64,000 bases of DNA, taken from positions 62,001 to 126,000 of the forward strand of contig NZ_MIJY01000001.1 in assembly GCF_001730305.1 (NCBI RefSeq). The letters run 5' to 3'. The notes below the pieces were generated by a model. It did no database searches and had not been told where the DNA came from. It was given only the letters and a program-made list of their open reading frames with translations. The stretch comes from Enterococcus termitis. GTDB taxonomy: Bacteria; Bacillota; Bacilli; Lactobacillales; Enterococcaceae. Position numbers and translations under genes: made by a program. This document shows, one piece after another, positions 52,928-63,024 of the stretch. Position 1 is the stretch's first letter. The number at the start of each line of letters is the position of its first letter.

Positions 52928-55900
52928 TTTTGAAATGGAAGTTGATGAGAGTACCAGCGTTGGTAAAATCGTCGCTCAAATAAAAGAAAATAGTAAAGTA
53001 TTAGAGTTTGGACCTGGAAACGGCCGAATGACGAGCTATCTCATGGACGAAAAAAATTGTTCTGTGTCGATTGTTGAACTGGATAAAGAGCTTTACGATC
53101 ATGTTAGCCAATTTTCTACAGATGCTTTTTACGGCAACATCGATGAAGAAGCGTGGACTAAATATTTTGAAGGACAGACATTTGACTATATAATTTTTGC
53201 AGATGTCCTTGAACATCTAATGGATCCTAAAAGTGCCTTGAAGAAAGTGAAGCCATTTTTAAGTGAAGAGGGTCAAATTTTGATTACCTTCCCTAATTTG
53301 GCTCACAATTCTGTCTTAATCGATTTATTCAATAATAAATTGGACTGGCGTGAAACGGGTTTACTTGACGCAACACATAAATCTTTCTTTGTTCAAAGCG
53401 GCTTTGAAAAAGTCTTTGAAGAGGCAGGCTTATTTATCGTGAAAGAAGATTTTACGATCAATCAAGTCGGCTATAACGAACTTGAATCAACATACGAAGA
53501 CTTGCCTGTAGAGGTACGCGCAGCATTTAAAGCACGGCCATTTGGGGAAGTCTATCAGTATTTTTATGCCCTTAGTAAAAAAGCAGTAGAACATCCAGTC
53601 CGAGTGATTCCAGAAAACTCAAGTTATATGAAGAATATCCATTTCTTGTATGACTGCGGAGAAGAAGAACAAAAAGAATTCGATAGTCAATTAAATAATG
53701 TTACTGGAGACAATAAAACCTTTACGCTCAATATACCTGAAACGATCAAACTCTTAAAGATTTTTCCAAGTATGACTGGAGCTGTCGTAGATGTCACGAT
53801 GTCAGTGGATGGAACTGAAATAAAGACAAGTGCAACGAATGCTGTGTATGTTAAAAACAACCGCTATTTCTTTTCCGACGATCAAGTACCAGTAATGGAG
53901 ATCAATGACAAAAGAATCGCAGGTAAGACAATGACGCTTCATTTCGATTATCAGTACGAAGGCGGCTTTTCAACTACCATCCACGAGTTGATCGATTATG
54001 CGGTCGAAATGCGAGAAGGACAACAGGTTCTTAAAAATAAGAAATCAATGGTGCGTGGAAAACAAATGAATAAATATAAAAAAGTGTCAATCAGTAAATT
54101 CGATTCATTTATTTCTTTAAATATCGATGATATCGTTCGTCATGTTGAAGAGAAGAAGACTGTGATTCGCGGTTGGGCTTACTCTAGAGAAGATAAGCTG
54201 CCTGTAACTTTTGAGGTGACAGCTGAATCAGCAATCGACTATTCTACAACAACTGAATATCGTCGTGATGTGATCGATATGTTTGAATTAAAAGGAGATC
54301 AAGATTACGGCTTTGAGATCGAAGTGAATGATCCAGATGATCAGCCAACTTATTTCTTAAATGTTGCATCTCAAAACGGAAGAAAATTACAATATCGTCT
54401 AGAAAAACCAAATATGGTTCAGCCAGGCGGGAAAGTACAACGTGCCCTTCGTTCGCTTCAAACTCGTGGCTTAGTGGGTTCGATGAAATGGTACTTTAAA
54501 CGTCAAGAGCAATTAGAAACACCAGTAGATGAAACAGCTATTTTGGAAGAACTCAAATCAATTGCCTTCCAACCAAAAATTTCAGTAGCTGTGCCCGTTT
54601 ATAATGTAGAAGAGAAATGGCTGGATGCTTGTGTGTCTTCTCTTCAAAATCAATATTACGAAAATTGGGAACTGTGTTTGGCAGATGATGCGTCACCAAG
54701 TGCGTCAATCAAGCCATTACTAAAAAAATATGCGGATGCAGATGACCGAATCAAAGTTATTTATCGTGAAGAAAATGGCCATATTTCTGAAGCCACCAAT
54801 TCAGCGTTAACGATTGCAACAGGTGACTATATCGGCTTTATGGATAATGATGATGAGCTTGCACCACAAGCGTTGTACGAAGTTGTCAAAGCGCTGAATG
54901 AAGATCCAACAATTGATTTTATTTATACAGATGAAGATAAAGTGACGGAAAGTGGCAAGAAATTTAATGCTTTTTACAAGTCAAAATGGAATCCAGAATT
55001 GATTTTGAATCATAATTACATCACTCACTTTGTGGTAGTCAAACGTTCAGTCTTGGAAAAAACGGGTGGCTTGAACACTGAATTCAATGGAGCTCAAGAC
55101 TATGATTTTGTCTTACGAGCAACAGAAAATGCTGAGAACATCGCTCACATTCCTGGAATGATGTATCACTGGCGCGCAATTGAATCATCAACAGCGTTGA
55201 ATCCAGAAAGTAAAGGCTATGCGTATGTCGCTGGTCAAAAAGCGTTACAAGCTGCAATGGACCGCCGCAACATCAAAGCCAATGTCGAAATCGCAGAATT
55301 TTACGGCTCATATAAAATCAATTATATTTATGAAACAGTACCGAAAGTATCATTGATTATTACTAATGAAACAGCAGACATCAATGAGTATTTAAAGAAA
55401 ATTCTTGAAAAGACGATTTATGAAAATTATGAAATTGTTCTGCCGGAAACGATGAAGCAACTGGTTCATTCAACAAGTAATAAAATCGTATATTTAGACG
55501 GGCAAACAAGAGATGCCTTGATCAAGTCATGTACAGGTGAATATGTAGTTCTTTTAGATGCTGGCTTAGTCCCTACTAAAAGTAACTGGCTGATTGAAAT
55601 GATGAACATGGCACAGCAGCCGTCTTCAGGAATCGTCATGGGAAGAATCGTTGACCATCGCTATCGTATCGAAAATGTCGGCATGTCTATCGATGTAGAG
55701 AAAAAACGACTGCAATACCCAGAAGAAGGCACACCAGGTAAGAGCTTAGGTTATTACTATCGTATTGCGTTGCCTAGAAATATTCAAGCAGCTACTGAAA
55801 GATGTATGATTTTTAGAAAAGCGGACTATCTTGCTGTAACCGGGATTGATGAAGAGCTAGGCAAAGATGTGATGGGAACAGATCTATCACTGCAATTTGC

Positions 55901-56060
55901 CAACAAACTAGATAAGACGATCATTTATTGTTCTTATGCTATTTTCAAAGCAGATGAAAGAAATAAGAGTCTAGATAAAAAAGGTAACCTAAAAGAGCTG
56001 ATGACTAAATGGTCTGAACCAGAACTGGTCGATAGCTATAGGAATCCTAAGCGATTATAA
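52917..56060 (+). CDS. epaN: Methyltransferase-glycosyltransferase fusion protein
   Basis: A 1047-residue multidomain protein. Residues 1-~225 are a class I SAM methyltransferase (VLEFGPGNGRMTSYL near 28-42; FADVLEHLMDP). A ~300-residue beta-rich linker region follows. Residues ~553-800 are a GT2 domain (ISVAVPVYNVEEKWLDAC; GFMDNDDELAP as DXD; GAQDYDFVLRA). From ~807 on there is a second GT2-like part (VSLIITNETADINEYL) that lacks a clear DXD and looks degenerate. It probably extends or caps the rhamnan; methyl capping would suit the Wzt-type exporter. I take ATG 52917, inside epaM; ATG 52893 is possible. Confidence 0.85.
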   Translation: MKYDFEMEVDESTSVGKIVAQIKENSKVLEFGPGNGRMTSYLMDEKNCSVSIVELDKELYDHVSQFSTDAFYGNIDEEAWTKYFEGQTFDYIIFADVLEHLMDPKSALKKVKPFLSEEGQILITFPNLAHNSVLIDLFNNKLDWRETGLLDATHKSFFVQSGFEKVFEEAGLFIVKEDFTINQVGYNELESTYEDLPVEVRAAFKARPFGEVYQYFYALSKKAVEHPVRVIPENSSYMKNIHFLYDCGEEEQKEFDSQLNNVTGDNKTFTLNIPETIKLLKIFPSMTGAVVDVTMSVDGTEIKTSATNAVYVKNNRYFFSDDQVPVMEINDKRIAGKTMTLHFDYQYEGGFSTTIHELIDYAVEMREGQQVLKNKKSMVRGKQMNKYKKVSISKFDSFISLNIDDIVRHVEEKKTVIRGWAYSREDKLPVTFEVTAESAIDYSTTTEYRRDVIDMFELKGDQDYGFEIEVNDPDDQPTYFLNVASQNGRKLQYRLEKPNMVQPGGKVQRALRSLQTRGLVGSMKWYFKRQEQLETPVDETAILEELKSIAFQPKISVAVPVYNVEEKWLDACVSSLQNQYYENWELCLADDASPSASIKPLLKKYADADDRIKVIYREENGHISEATNSALTIATGDYIGFMDNDDELAPQALYEVVKALNEDPTIDFIYTDEDKVTESGKKFNAFYKSKWNPELILNHNYITHFVVVKRSVLEKTGGLNTEFNGAQDYDFVLRATENAENIAHIPGMMYHWRAIESSTALNPESKGYAYVAGQKALQAAMDRRNIKANVEIAEFYGSYKINYIYETVPKVSLIITNETADINEYLKKILEKTIYENYEIVLPETMKQLVHSTSNKIVYLDGQTRDALIKSCTGEYVVLLDAGLVPTKSNWLIEMMNMAQQPSSGIVMGRIVDHRYRIENVGMSIDVEKKRLQYPEEGTPGKSLGYYYRIALPRNIQAATERCMIFRKADYLAVTGIDEELGKDVMGTDLSLQFANKLDKTIIYCSYAIFKADERNKSLDKKGNLKELMTKWSEPELVDSYRNPKRL

Positions 56061-56081
56061 AAGTAAACCGTTAAGAAATAA

Positions 56082-56120
56082 AATAGCTATTATTTCTGTT
56101 GACTAGAAATAATAGCTATT
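56082..56120 (+). repeat. 16-bp perfect inverted repeat between epaN and epaO
   Basis: AATAGCTATTATTTCT (56082-56097) pairs perfectly with 56105-56120 around a 7-base loop. No U-run follows, so it is more likely an mRNA-processing or stabilising hairpin than a full terminator. Confidence 0.55.
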
Positions 56121-56150
56121 GAACCTTTAAATATAAGGAGAACAAAAAAA

Positions 56151-58295
56151 ATGAGCGATGAGATCAAGGTCATTATTGATAGTATTTATCGAGAGAAGCA
56201 AACCAATAATCTAACTGTTACTGGCTGGGCATTAAATACAGATACAAAGACTAGTCCAGAAATTTCGATCAACAATCAAGGACAAGTGACTGCGTACACT
56301 ACTCAACGTGTGTTAAGAGAAGATGTCAATCAAATTTATGAAGCGGATGCAGCTGTTTTAGCTGGATTTGAACTTAAATTAGACGGCATTTTAAAAAAGA
56401 ATAAGTTGGAGATCCGTTTTATTTCAGCTGATCAGACTACTCAACACACAGAATGGATCGACTTAGGCAAAAAACATCCGCTGATTCCGGGAACGGAAGA
56501 CAAGTTGGCACGTTTGATGATCAATGTACATAAAGGGATCAGCTATCTGAGAAGAAATGGGATCAAAGGCACACTTCAACGTGTCAAGATCGAAAAGCTC
56601 CGCAGACAATCTTCCTACTCTAGCTGGTTGGCAAGAAATGAACAGTTTGATTTTGAACAAATCAAAGCAGAAATTGCAGCTTTTAGTTATCAGCCAAAAA
56701 TTTCAATTGCTATGCCGGTTTATAATGTGGAAGAAAAATGGCTGCGTCGTTGTATCGATTCGATTTTGATCCAAGATTACACGAATTGGGAATTGTGTAT
56801 GGCGGATGATGCATCTACTGATCCGAAAGTCAAAGAACTGTTGAGTGCTTATGAAGAGTCGGATGAACGAATCAAAGTTGTTTTTAGAGAGAAGAACGGA
56901 CATATCTCAGAAGCAACTAATTCAGCACTTGATTTAGCAACCGGTGAGTTTGTCGCTCTTTTGGATAACGATGATGAATTGCCTAGAATCGCTTTTTATG
57001 AAGTGGTTAAAGCTTTGAACGAAAATCCAGAATTGGATTTGATTTACAGCGATGAAGACAAAATCGATATGGAGGGCAATCGCTCAGATCCATCTTTTAA
57101 ACCAGACTGGTCACCAGATCTGCTACTGGGCACGAATTATATTTCCCATTTAGGTGTCTATCGTAGATCGATTTTAACCGAAATCGGGGGATTTAGAAAA
57201 GGCTATGAAGGCTCTCAGGACTATGATTTAGTTCTTCGATTTACGGAGAAGACCACAGCTGCACGTATCAAGCATATTCCTAAAGTACTTTACCACTGGC
57301 GCATGCTTCCAACCTCCACAGCAGTCGATCAATCGACCAAAGGTTATGCATTTGAAGCGGGCTTAAGAGCCGTTCAAGATGCCCTAGTCCGCCGCGGTAT
57401 TAAAGGTTCTGCTAAACATGGGCGAGCGAATGGGTTGTATGATGTGTATTATGATATCGAGGTGCAGAAACTTGTTTCAATCATTATTCCGACAAAAAAT
57501 GGCTATAAAGACGTCAAACGCTGTGTGACTTCGATCATTGAAAAAACAACTTATCAAAACTACGAGATCATTATTGCGGATAATGGTAGTACAGATGAAA
57601 ATATGAAAGAACTTTATCAGTCATTTGCTGAACGCCTTCATGAACGTTTTCGGGTCACTACGATCGACATACCGTTTAACTTTTCCAAGATCAATAACAT
57701 TGCTGCCAAAGAAGCCAAAGGAAGCTATTTACTGTTTTTGAACAATGATACAGAAGTAATCAATCCAGAGTGGTTGACGTTGATGGTTTCGTTTGGACAA
57801 TTGGAGCGTATTGGTTGTGTAGGGGCGAAATTGTTGTATCCTAATAATACGATTCAGCATGCTGGAGTAATTCTAGGACTTGGCGGAATTGCTGGACACG
57901 GACATTATGGTTATCCGCATGGAGATTTGGGTTACTTTGGTAAATTGGCACTGAATGTTGATTATTTAGCAGTAACAGCGGCTTGTTTATTAATGAAAAA
58001 AGCAGATTTTGATGCTGTTGCTGGGTTTGATGAGCAATTCACGGTTGCGTTCAATGATGTGGATCTATGCCTAAAAGTCAAAGAACTAGGGCGTGACAAT
58101 GTGTGGCTGCATGAAGCAGAGCTGTATCATTTTGAATCTCAAACGAGAGGCTACGATGATAAAGGGAAAAAGAAAAAACGATTTGAACAAGAAAAGGTAA
58201 TGATGGAGCAAAAGTGGACAGCATTGATTGATAATGATCCATTTTATAATCCAAATCTGACCCGAGATATCCCTAATTTTTCTTATCGAGATTAG
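56151..58295 (+). CDS. epaO: Double-GT2 glycosyltransferase
   Basis: A 714-residue protein with two GT2 domains. Domain 1 (~180-420) has ISIAMPVYNVEEKWLRRC, ELCMADDAST, ALLDNDDELP and SQDYDLVLRF. Domain 2 (~440-700) has VSIIIPTKNGYKDVKRC, IIADNGSTDENM, LFLNNDTEVI and FNDVDLCLKVKELG. Both DXD-like sites are intact. Its first domain is clearly paralogous to the GT2 of epaN. The N-terminal ~150 residues are a beta-rich domain that also resembles part of epaN (LTVTGWALNTDTK versus VIRGWAYSREDK). Probable rhamnan-elongating enzyme. AAGGAGAA precedes the ATG. Confidence 0.9.
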   Translation: MSDEIKVIIDSIYREKQTNNLTVTGWALNTDTKTSPEISINNQGQVTAYTTQRVLREDVNQIYEADAAVLAGFELKLDGILKKNKLEIRFISADQTTQHTEWIDLGKKHPLIPGTEDKLARLMINVHKGISYLRRNGIKGTLQRVKIEKLRRQSSYSSWLARNEQFDFEQIKAEIAAFSYQPKISIAMPVYNVEEKWLRRCIDSILIQDYTNWELCMADDASTDPKVKELLSAYEESDERIKVVFREKNGHISEATNSALDLATGEFVALLDNDDELPRIAFYEVVKALNENPELDLIYSDEDKIDMEGNRSDPSFKPDWSPDLLLGTNYISHLGVYRRSILTEIGGFRKGYEGSQDYDLVLRFTEKTTAARIKHIPKVLYHWRMLPTSTAVDQSTKGYAFEAGLRAVQDALVRRGIKGSAKHGRANGLYDVYYDIEVQKLVSIIIPTKNGYKDVKRCVTSIIEKTTYQNYEIIIADNGSTDENMKELYQSFAERLHERFRVTTIDIPFNFSKINNIAAKEAKGSYLLFLNNDTEVINPEWLTLMVSFGQLERIGCVGAKLLYPNNTIQHAGVILGLGGIAGHGHYGYPHGDLGYFGKLALNVDYLAVTAACLLMKKADFDAVAGFDEQFTVAFNDVDLCLKVKELGRDNVWLHEAELYHFESQTRGYDDKGKKKKRFEQEKVMMEQKWTALIDNDPFYNPNLTRDIPNFSYRD

Positions 58296-58336
58296 CTAAA
58301 AAGAAGTGATTTATGACTAGGAAATGGAGTTAGAAG

Positions 58337-60298
58337 ATGGAGATACATCAAACAAGACACAAGCAGGATCGTACAGTTGGTGATAGAATACAGGCTGTGA
58401 TCGATCAAATCATCAGAGCACGATTTTTACTAGCATTGCTAGCATTTATTTTGATATTGGTGTTCAAAATTCATGGCAGTTCACTTGCGATGTGGGATCA
58501 ATATGTGTCCGATTATGCTAAAGATGGAAATAGCCAAAGTGTTATTTTAGGAGAACCGAGACCGATTCGATCCGATGAATGGATGGTTCAAACACCGTAT
58601 AGTCTGTCACAGACGCAAACAGGATTGAAAAATCACAATGAAGTGATTACTGTTGACGGGCAGGACATGGTTATCGGCTATAATTCACCTGCCTTGAATT
58701 TAGCGACATTAGCGAAGCCGTTTACTTGGGGCTATGTTCTTTTAGGAAAAGAGCGCGGCTTATCTTGGTATTGGGGGATCAAACTGATTGGCTTGATGCT
58801 GCTGTCGTTTGAAATCGGCTTGATTTTGACTAAACGAAATAAGTATCTGGCGTTGTTAACAAGTGTCTGGATTCCTTTTTCGGCCGCAATTCAATGGTGG
58901 TTTGTTTCACCAGTGGGAGATCTTGTCTTTTTTACGTTCGGCTTTTTAGTCGGGATTTATAATTATTTTTATGCACATGAGCAGAAATGGCGGCGTTTTG
59001 CTTGTTCCATAATGGCTGCATTGTGCGCATCTGGTTTCATTTTAGTGCTATATCCTGCACTTCAAGTGCCCTTTGGCTATTTGATTTTATTATTCTTACT
59101 TGGATTTTTCTTTGAGTTTTGGAAAAAAGTAAAACTGGATAAATTTGACAGCCTGTTTATCGGCTTGGCCGTTGGCTTGACTGGAGTGATCGTTGGCGTT
59201 TCTCTTCTAACGTCTTGGGATTCTCTGATTCGAGTAATGCATACGATCTATCCCGGAAACAGGGTAAGTGTTGGCGGTGATTTTGCTAAAAAGGATATTT
59301 TTCTCTTTCTAACGAATTGGAAAATGTCATTTAAAGATGTAGTTTATGAAAATAATTCTGAATTGAGTAGTTTTTATCACTTCTTCTTTGTGATTTTTCT
59401 TGTGTCTCCGTGGCTCTTTTATAAGAAAATCAAGGAGAATCTATATGGCTTCCTTCTGTTTGTATTTTGTCTATTCAATTTAGTGTGGATGAGTGTTCGT
59501 TTCCCAACCATTTTTGCGAAAATGACGATGTTTTCTTATGTGCCGGAGGAAAGAGCGTATCTGGCGTTTAGCTTTTCTGCAATTTTATTGAGCATTTGGT
59601 TTATTCATTATCTATGGGAACAGAAAAAGCTCTCATTTAAATGGCAGTTGCCGATCATTGGAGTCAACTTAGGATTGTATTTCTTTGCATTGTATACAGG
59701 AAATTTACGTTTGTATTTAAGCAAGACAGAGATTATTTTGATTTTACTAGTTGCTGGGTTGTTGATCGCTTTATTGCTGAATAAGCGCAAATATTTGTTT
59801 TCAGTTGTGTTGTTAGCAGCAGTTTTGTTTGGTGGAACAACGGTCAATCCAGTGAGTAAAGGGGTTAGCCCAGTCTATGACAAGCAAATTGCACAGACGG
59901 TTATGGCAATCGAAAAAGAAGATCCAGGCCAATTATGGGCTGGAGAGCGAATGATGCATGCTTTCTTACCAATGTTAGGCGTTCATACATTTAACGGCAC
60001 AGCCTTTACACCTAATTTAGAGTCATGGAAACCACTTGATCCGACAGGGAAATATGAAAAAATTTACAATCGTTATTCTCATATTTATGTTGAAATCAGT
60101 GAAGAACAGCCACAATTTGAACTACAAAACGCAGATGCATTCAAGGTTCGCCTAAGCTTGAAGGACTTGAAAAAATATCAGATCAAGTACTTGGTTACTT
60201 ACGAAACGATCGATCAATTTGCTACTGAAAAAATGCAATTAAAACAATTATATGGACCAGATACAAATAACGCGTATATCTATAAAGTGATTTATTAA
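58337..60298 (+). CDS. epaP: Polytopic membrane protein, probable GT-C-type glycosyltransferase
   Basis: A 653-residue membrane protein. After a short basic N-terminus there are about 12 hydrophobic helices (residues ~35-510), then an extracytoplasmic C-terminal part (~515-653). A first outer loop holds charged and aromatic residues (LGEPRPIRSDEWMVQTPYS) placed like the catalytic loop of GT-C enzymes. Such proteins take sugar from Und-P-sugar outside the membrane, which fits the GacI/GacJ-like pair upstream in the cluster (compare GacL). The function is inferred. No recognised polymerase motif. Confidence 0.75.
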   Translation: MEIHQTRHKQDRTVGDRIQAVIDQIIRARFLLALLAFILILVFKIHGSSLAMWDQYVSDYAKDGNSQSVILGEPRPIRSDEWMVQTPYSLSQTQTGLKNHNEVITVDGQDMVIGYNSPALNLATLAKPFTWGYVLLGKERGLSWYWGIKLIGLMLLSFEIGLILTKRNKYLALLTSVWIPFSAAIQWWFVSPVGDLVFFTFGFLVGIYNYFYAHEQKWRRFACSIMAALCASGFILVLYPALQVPFGYLILLFLLGFFFEFWKKVKLDKFDSLFIGLAVGLTGVIVGVSLLTSWDSLIRVMHTIYPGNRVSVGGDFAKKDIFLFLTNWKMSFKDVVYENNSELSSFYHFFFVIFLVSPWLFYKKIKENLYGFLLFVFCLFNLVWMSVRFPTIFAKMTMFSYVPEERAYLAFSFSAILLSIWFIHYLWEQKKLSFKWQLPIIGVNLGLYFFALYTGNLRLYLSKTEIILILLVAGLLIALLLNKRKYLFSVVLLAAVLFGGTTVNPVSKGVSPVYDKQIAQTVMAIEKEDPGQLWAGERMMHAFLPMLGVHTFNGTAFTPNLESWKPLDPTGKYEKIYNRYSHIYVEISEEQPQFELQNADAFKVRLSLKDLKKYQIKYLVTYETIDQFATEKMQLKQLYGPDTNNAYIYKVIY

Positions 60299-60327
60299 TT
60301 TCGTACGCTTGTTGAAAGGATGTCAGG

Positions 60328-61479
60328 ATGGATAAAGTCTTAAATAGAATCAGTAACCTGATTTTACTGGTTACAATTGCTGCTTCATATGTAATGTGGG
60401 TCGTTGGGATCGGTACACCAATAACTGGGTGGATCTATGCAAATAGTGTCTATCTCTTAGCAGCAGCAATCGCCTTGGTTCTGTTATTGAGAATAAAAAA
60501 ACTAACAAAAGCAGACTGGGCATTGATTATATTGGCGGTAGTGATTTTTATCTTTTATACACTTACTTCTTCTATTAGACACAGTAATCGATTTATAAAT
60601 GCGTCGATTCCGTTGATCCTATTATTGCTGCTAGGTTTCAAACATACGAAGTTTACAAAAATAGATTGGGGTTTATTAGCTGGAATTTCTGGCACAGCTT
60701 TGTTTGTGACAATTTATAGAATGTATATAGAACTGCCAAAACTGATCGATCCTGATTTGATTTGGAAAAATGATAACAAATTAGAAGCGATCTGGATCAA
60801 TACAAATACGATCGGTATGACAATTTTCTTGTCTGTCGTCATGTTGACGATCATTATCAAGTCATTTGATATCGGTTATTTCAAGTTACTTGTCATTCCA
60901 ATTTATGCAGCAGGTCTTTTAGCCGTATGGGTCTGTCAGTCTAAAGCTTCTTTGGGGGCATTGATTTTCTTTATACTAGTGGATAATATCATTCCTAAAA
61001 AATATTTAAAAAGTAATTATCTTTTGCTCGCCGGCTTCGCTTTATTCTTTGTTCTTGGACCGTTCATTTTTTACGGATTTGCTAAATCAGACACAATTAA
61101 TTTATTTACTGGCAGAGAAAATATCTGGGCTGAATTTTTCGAAAAATGGTTTGCTAGTTCTCAAAATATGATGATCGGTATGGAGCCATTTACAGCTTCA
61201 TGGAAATCATTAGGAACACATAATAGTTTTATTTATGTCTTAGGAAACTACGGTCTACTGGGCTATCTATTGATTTTTGGTCTATTGTTATACTTCCTAG
61301 CGACTAATTTATTCACTAAAAGAAAACTTTCTCCGCTTCAGGTTAGTCTATTCTTGGGATTTTTAGCAATTTGTGTGCAAGCGACGATGGAAGACACTCT
61401 GTTGGCAAATTATTGGTTGCCGATTGTTTATTCTTTTGTTGGACTTGGTTTGCAAAAAGAAGAAACATACTTAAAATAA
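60328..61479 (+). CDS. epaQ: Polytopic membrane protein with O-antigen-ligase/Wzy-like features
   Basis: A 383-residue membrane protein with about ten helices. The region FTASWKSLGTHNSFIYVLGNYG, with a His-Asn pair in a periplasm-side loop, is the hallmark of the Wzy_C/WaaL family. The protein could link a polymer to its carrier or polymerise repeats outside the cell. Its two neighbours, a GT-C-like protein and a priming transferase, suggest a role in the variable decoration. GAAAGGATG precedes the ATG. Confidence 0.82.
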   Translation: MDKVLNRISNLILLVTIAASYVMWVVGIGTPITGWIYANSVYLLAAAIALVLLLRIKKLTKADWALIILAVVIFIFYTLTSSIRHSNRFINASIPLILLLLLGFKHTKFTKIDWGLLAGISGTALFVTIYRMYIELPKLIDPDLIWKNDNKLEAIWINTNTIGMTIFLSVVMLTIIIKSFDIGYFKLLVIPIYAAGLLAVWVCQSKASLGALIFFILVDNIIPKKYLKSNYLLLAGFALFFVLGPFIFYGFAKSDTINLFTGRENIWAEFFEKWFASSQNMMIGMEPFTASWKSLGTHNSFIYVLGNYGLLGYLLIFGLLLYFLATNLFTKRKLSPLQVSLFLGFLAICVQATMEDTLLANYWLPIVYSFVGLGLQKEETYLK

Positions 61480-61615
61480 TGACTCCATTTTAAGTATTCT
61501 CCCTCTATACGAGGGGGGAGGTGATTGTTTTTTTTAGTCTCAATGTGGTAACATGAAACGTGAAGTTTTTAGTATTAAAAAAATAGAAAAAAGTTTGTTA
61601 GGAAGGAAGGCAAAA

Positions 61616-63010
61616 ATGACAACTAAAAGTGAATGGAATAATGCAAAGCGAATTGCGATTATTATTATTGACGTACTAGTCTTTAATTTTTCGGTATTGG
61701 TTGGATTTTGGATTAAATTTGGGTTTACTATTCCTTCATATAATTTTGTATCATATGAGAAATCTGCTGTGTACATCTCGCTGTTTTTTATCTTTTTAAA
61801 TTTGTTATTGGGTGCATATGTTTTTTATAATCGAACGATCAGTGATATTGTCTTTGTGACGGTTATCGGACAATTTTTGACGATTTTGTTTATCATGACC
61901 ATAACGTTTGCTGGTAGATGGTTCACATTTCCACGATCAGTACTGATTTATACTTTTATTGTAGGGATTTTATTATTGAGCCTTTGGCGGATTCTTGTTT
62001 ATTTCCTATATTTAAAAGTCAGCTCCATCAAAAAAGTAGTGATCATCGGAACCGAAGAAAGTGTGATTTCTGCTGCCCAAAACTTTACCAGTCATAAAAA
62101 TAAAAAACATCAGGTAACGAAAGTAATCGTTGATCATTATTATGAAAACCTGGTTAAGTTGTTGGATGAGATCGATATTGTTTATATTTCCAGCCACATC
62201 GATGAAAATGAAAAATTTAAAATCTACAAACTAGTCACAAAAGCAGAGAAAAAATTGTTCTTAAATACAAGCTTTGAAAATCTGATCATGTTAAAACCAA
62301 ATATGATGAACTTTGAAGATGAAAGTATCATCGAAGTGTCAGATTTTAGGATCAAAGGGGAAGACAATTTCATGAAACGACTGTTTGATATTATGCTTTC
62401 ATTTGTTTTATTAGTCATTGCTTCGCCACTGATGCTAATTGCAGCAATCTTGGTTAAAGCAACATCGCCTGGTCCTGTGATTTATAAACAAACGAGAATC
62501 ACATTAGATCAGAGAGAATTTTCTATTTTGAAATTTAGAACGATGTCTGCAACCGCAGAAGCAAAATCTGGTCCGGTACTATCTACAAGTAATGATAGTC
62601 GCGTAACGGGTGTCGGAAAATATTTACGCGCATTGAGAATCGATGAGTTACCTCAATTAATCAATGTGATTCGTGGAGATATGGCGATTGTTGGACCTAG
62701 ACCTGAACGACCGTTTTTCGTCGATCAGTTTAATAGTGAAAACCCTCAATATTATTTGAGACATAACGTGAGAGCGGGCATTACAGGGTATGCACAGGTA
62801 TACGGAAAATATGCATCTGACTATAATAGCAAACTAAATTTTGATTTGCTCTATATCAAAAACTATTCACTGTTGCTGGATCTGAAAATATTGTTGCAAA
62901 CAATCAAGATCTTGTTTGATAAAGTATCCTCTCAGGGTGTGGAAGATGTTGAACGCAGTACAAAAGATCTTTCATTTTTAAGTGAAAATAAAATCGAGCT
63001 ATTTAAATAA
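61616..63010 (+). CDS. epaR: WcaJ/CpsE-type priming sugar-phosphate transferase
   Basis: Transfers a sugar-1-phosphate to undecaprenyl phosphate to start a repeat unit. The 464-residue product has four N-terminal helices, a soluble middle (~130-250, CoA-binding-like) and a C-terminal catalytic domain from ~265 with KFRTM, RIDELPQLINVIRGDMAIVGPRPERP and GITGYAQVYGKYA. I start at ATG 61616, which has AGGAAGGAAGG just upstream; an in-frame ATG at 61553 lacks such a site. A second priming enzyme beside epaA means the cluster primes two glycans. In E. faecalis epaR marks the end of the conserved part. Confidence 0.93.
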   Translation: MTTKSEWNNAKRIAIIIIDVLVFNFSVLVGFWIKFGFTIPSYNFVSYEKSAVYISLFFIFLNLLLGAYVFYNRTISDIVFVTVIGQFLTILFIMTITFAGRWFTFPRSVLIYTFIVGILLLSLWRILVYFLYLKVSSIKKVVIIGTEESVISAAQNFTSHKNKKHQVTKVIVDHYYENLVKLLDEIDIVYISSHIDENEKFKIYKLVTKAEKKLFLNTSFENLIMLKPNMMNFEDESIIEVSDFRIKGEDNFMKRLFDIMLSFVLLVIASPLMLIAAILVKATSPGPVIYKQTRITLDQREFSILKFRTMSATAEAKSGPVLSTSNDSRVTGVGKYLRALRIDELPQLINVIRGDMAIVGPRPERPFFVDQFNSENPQYYLRHNVRAGITGYAQVYGKYASDYNSKLNFDLLYIKNYSLLLDLKILLQTIKILFDKVSSQGVEDVERSTKDLSFLSENKIELFK

Positions 63011-63024
63011 AGTGAGTGAAAAAA

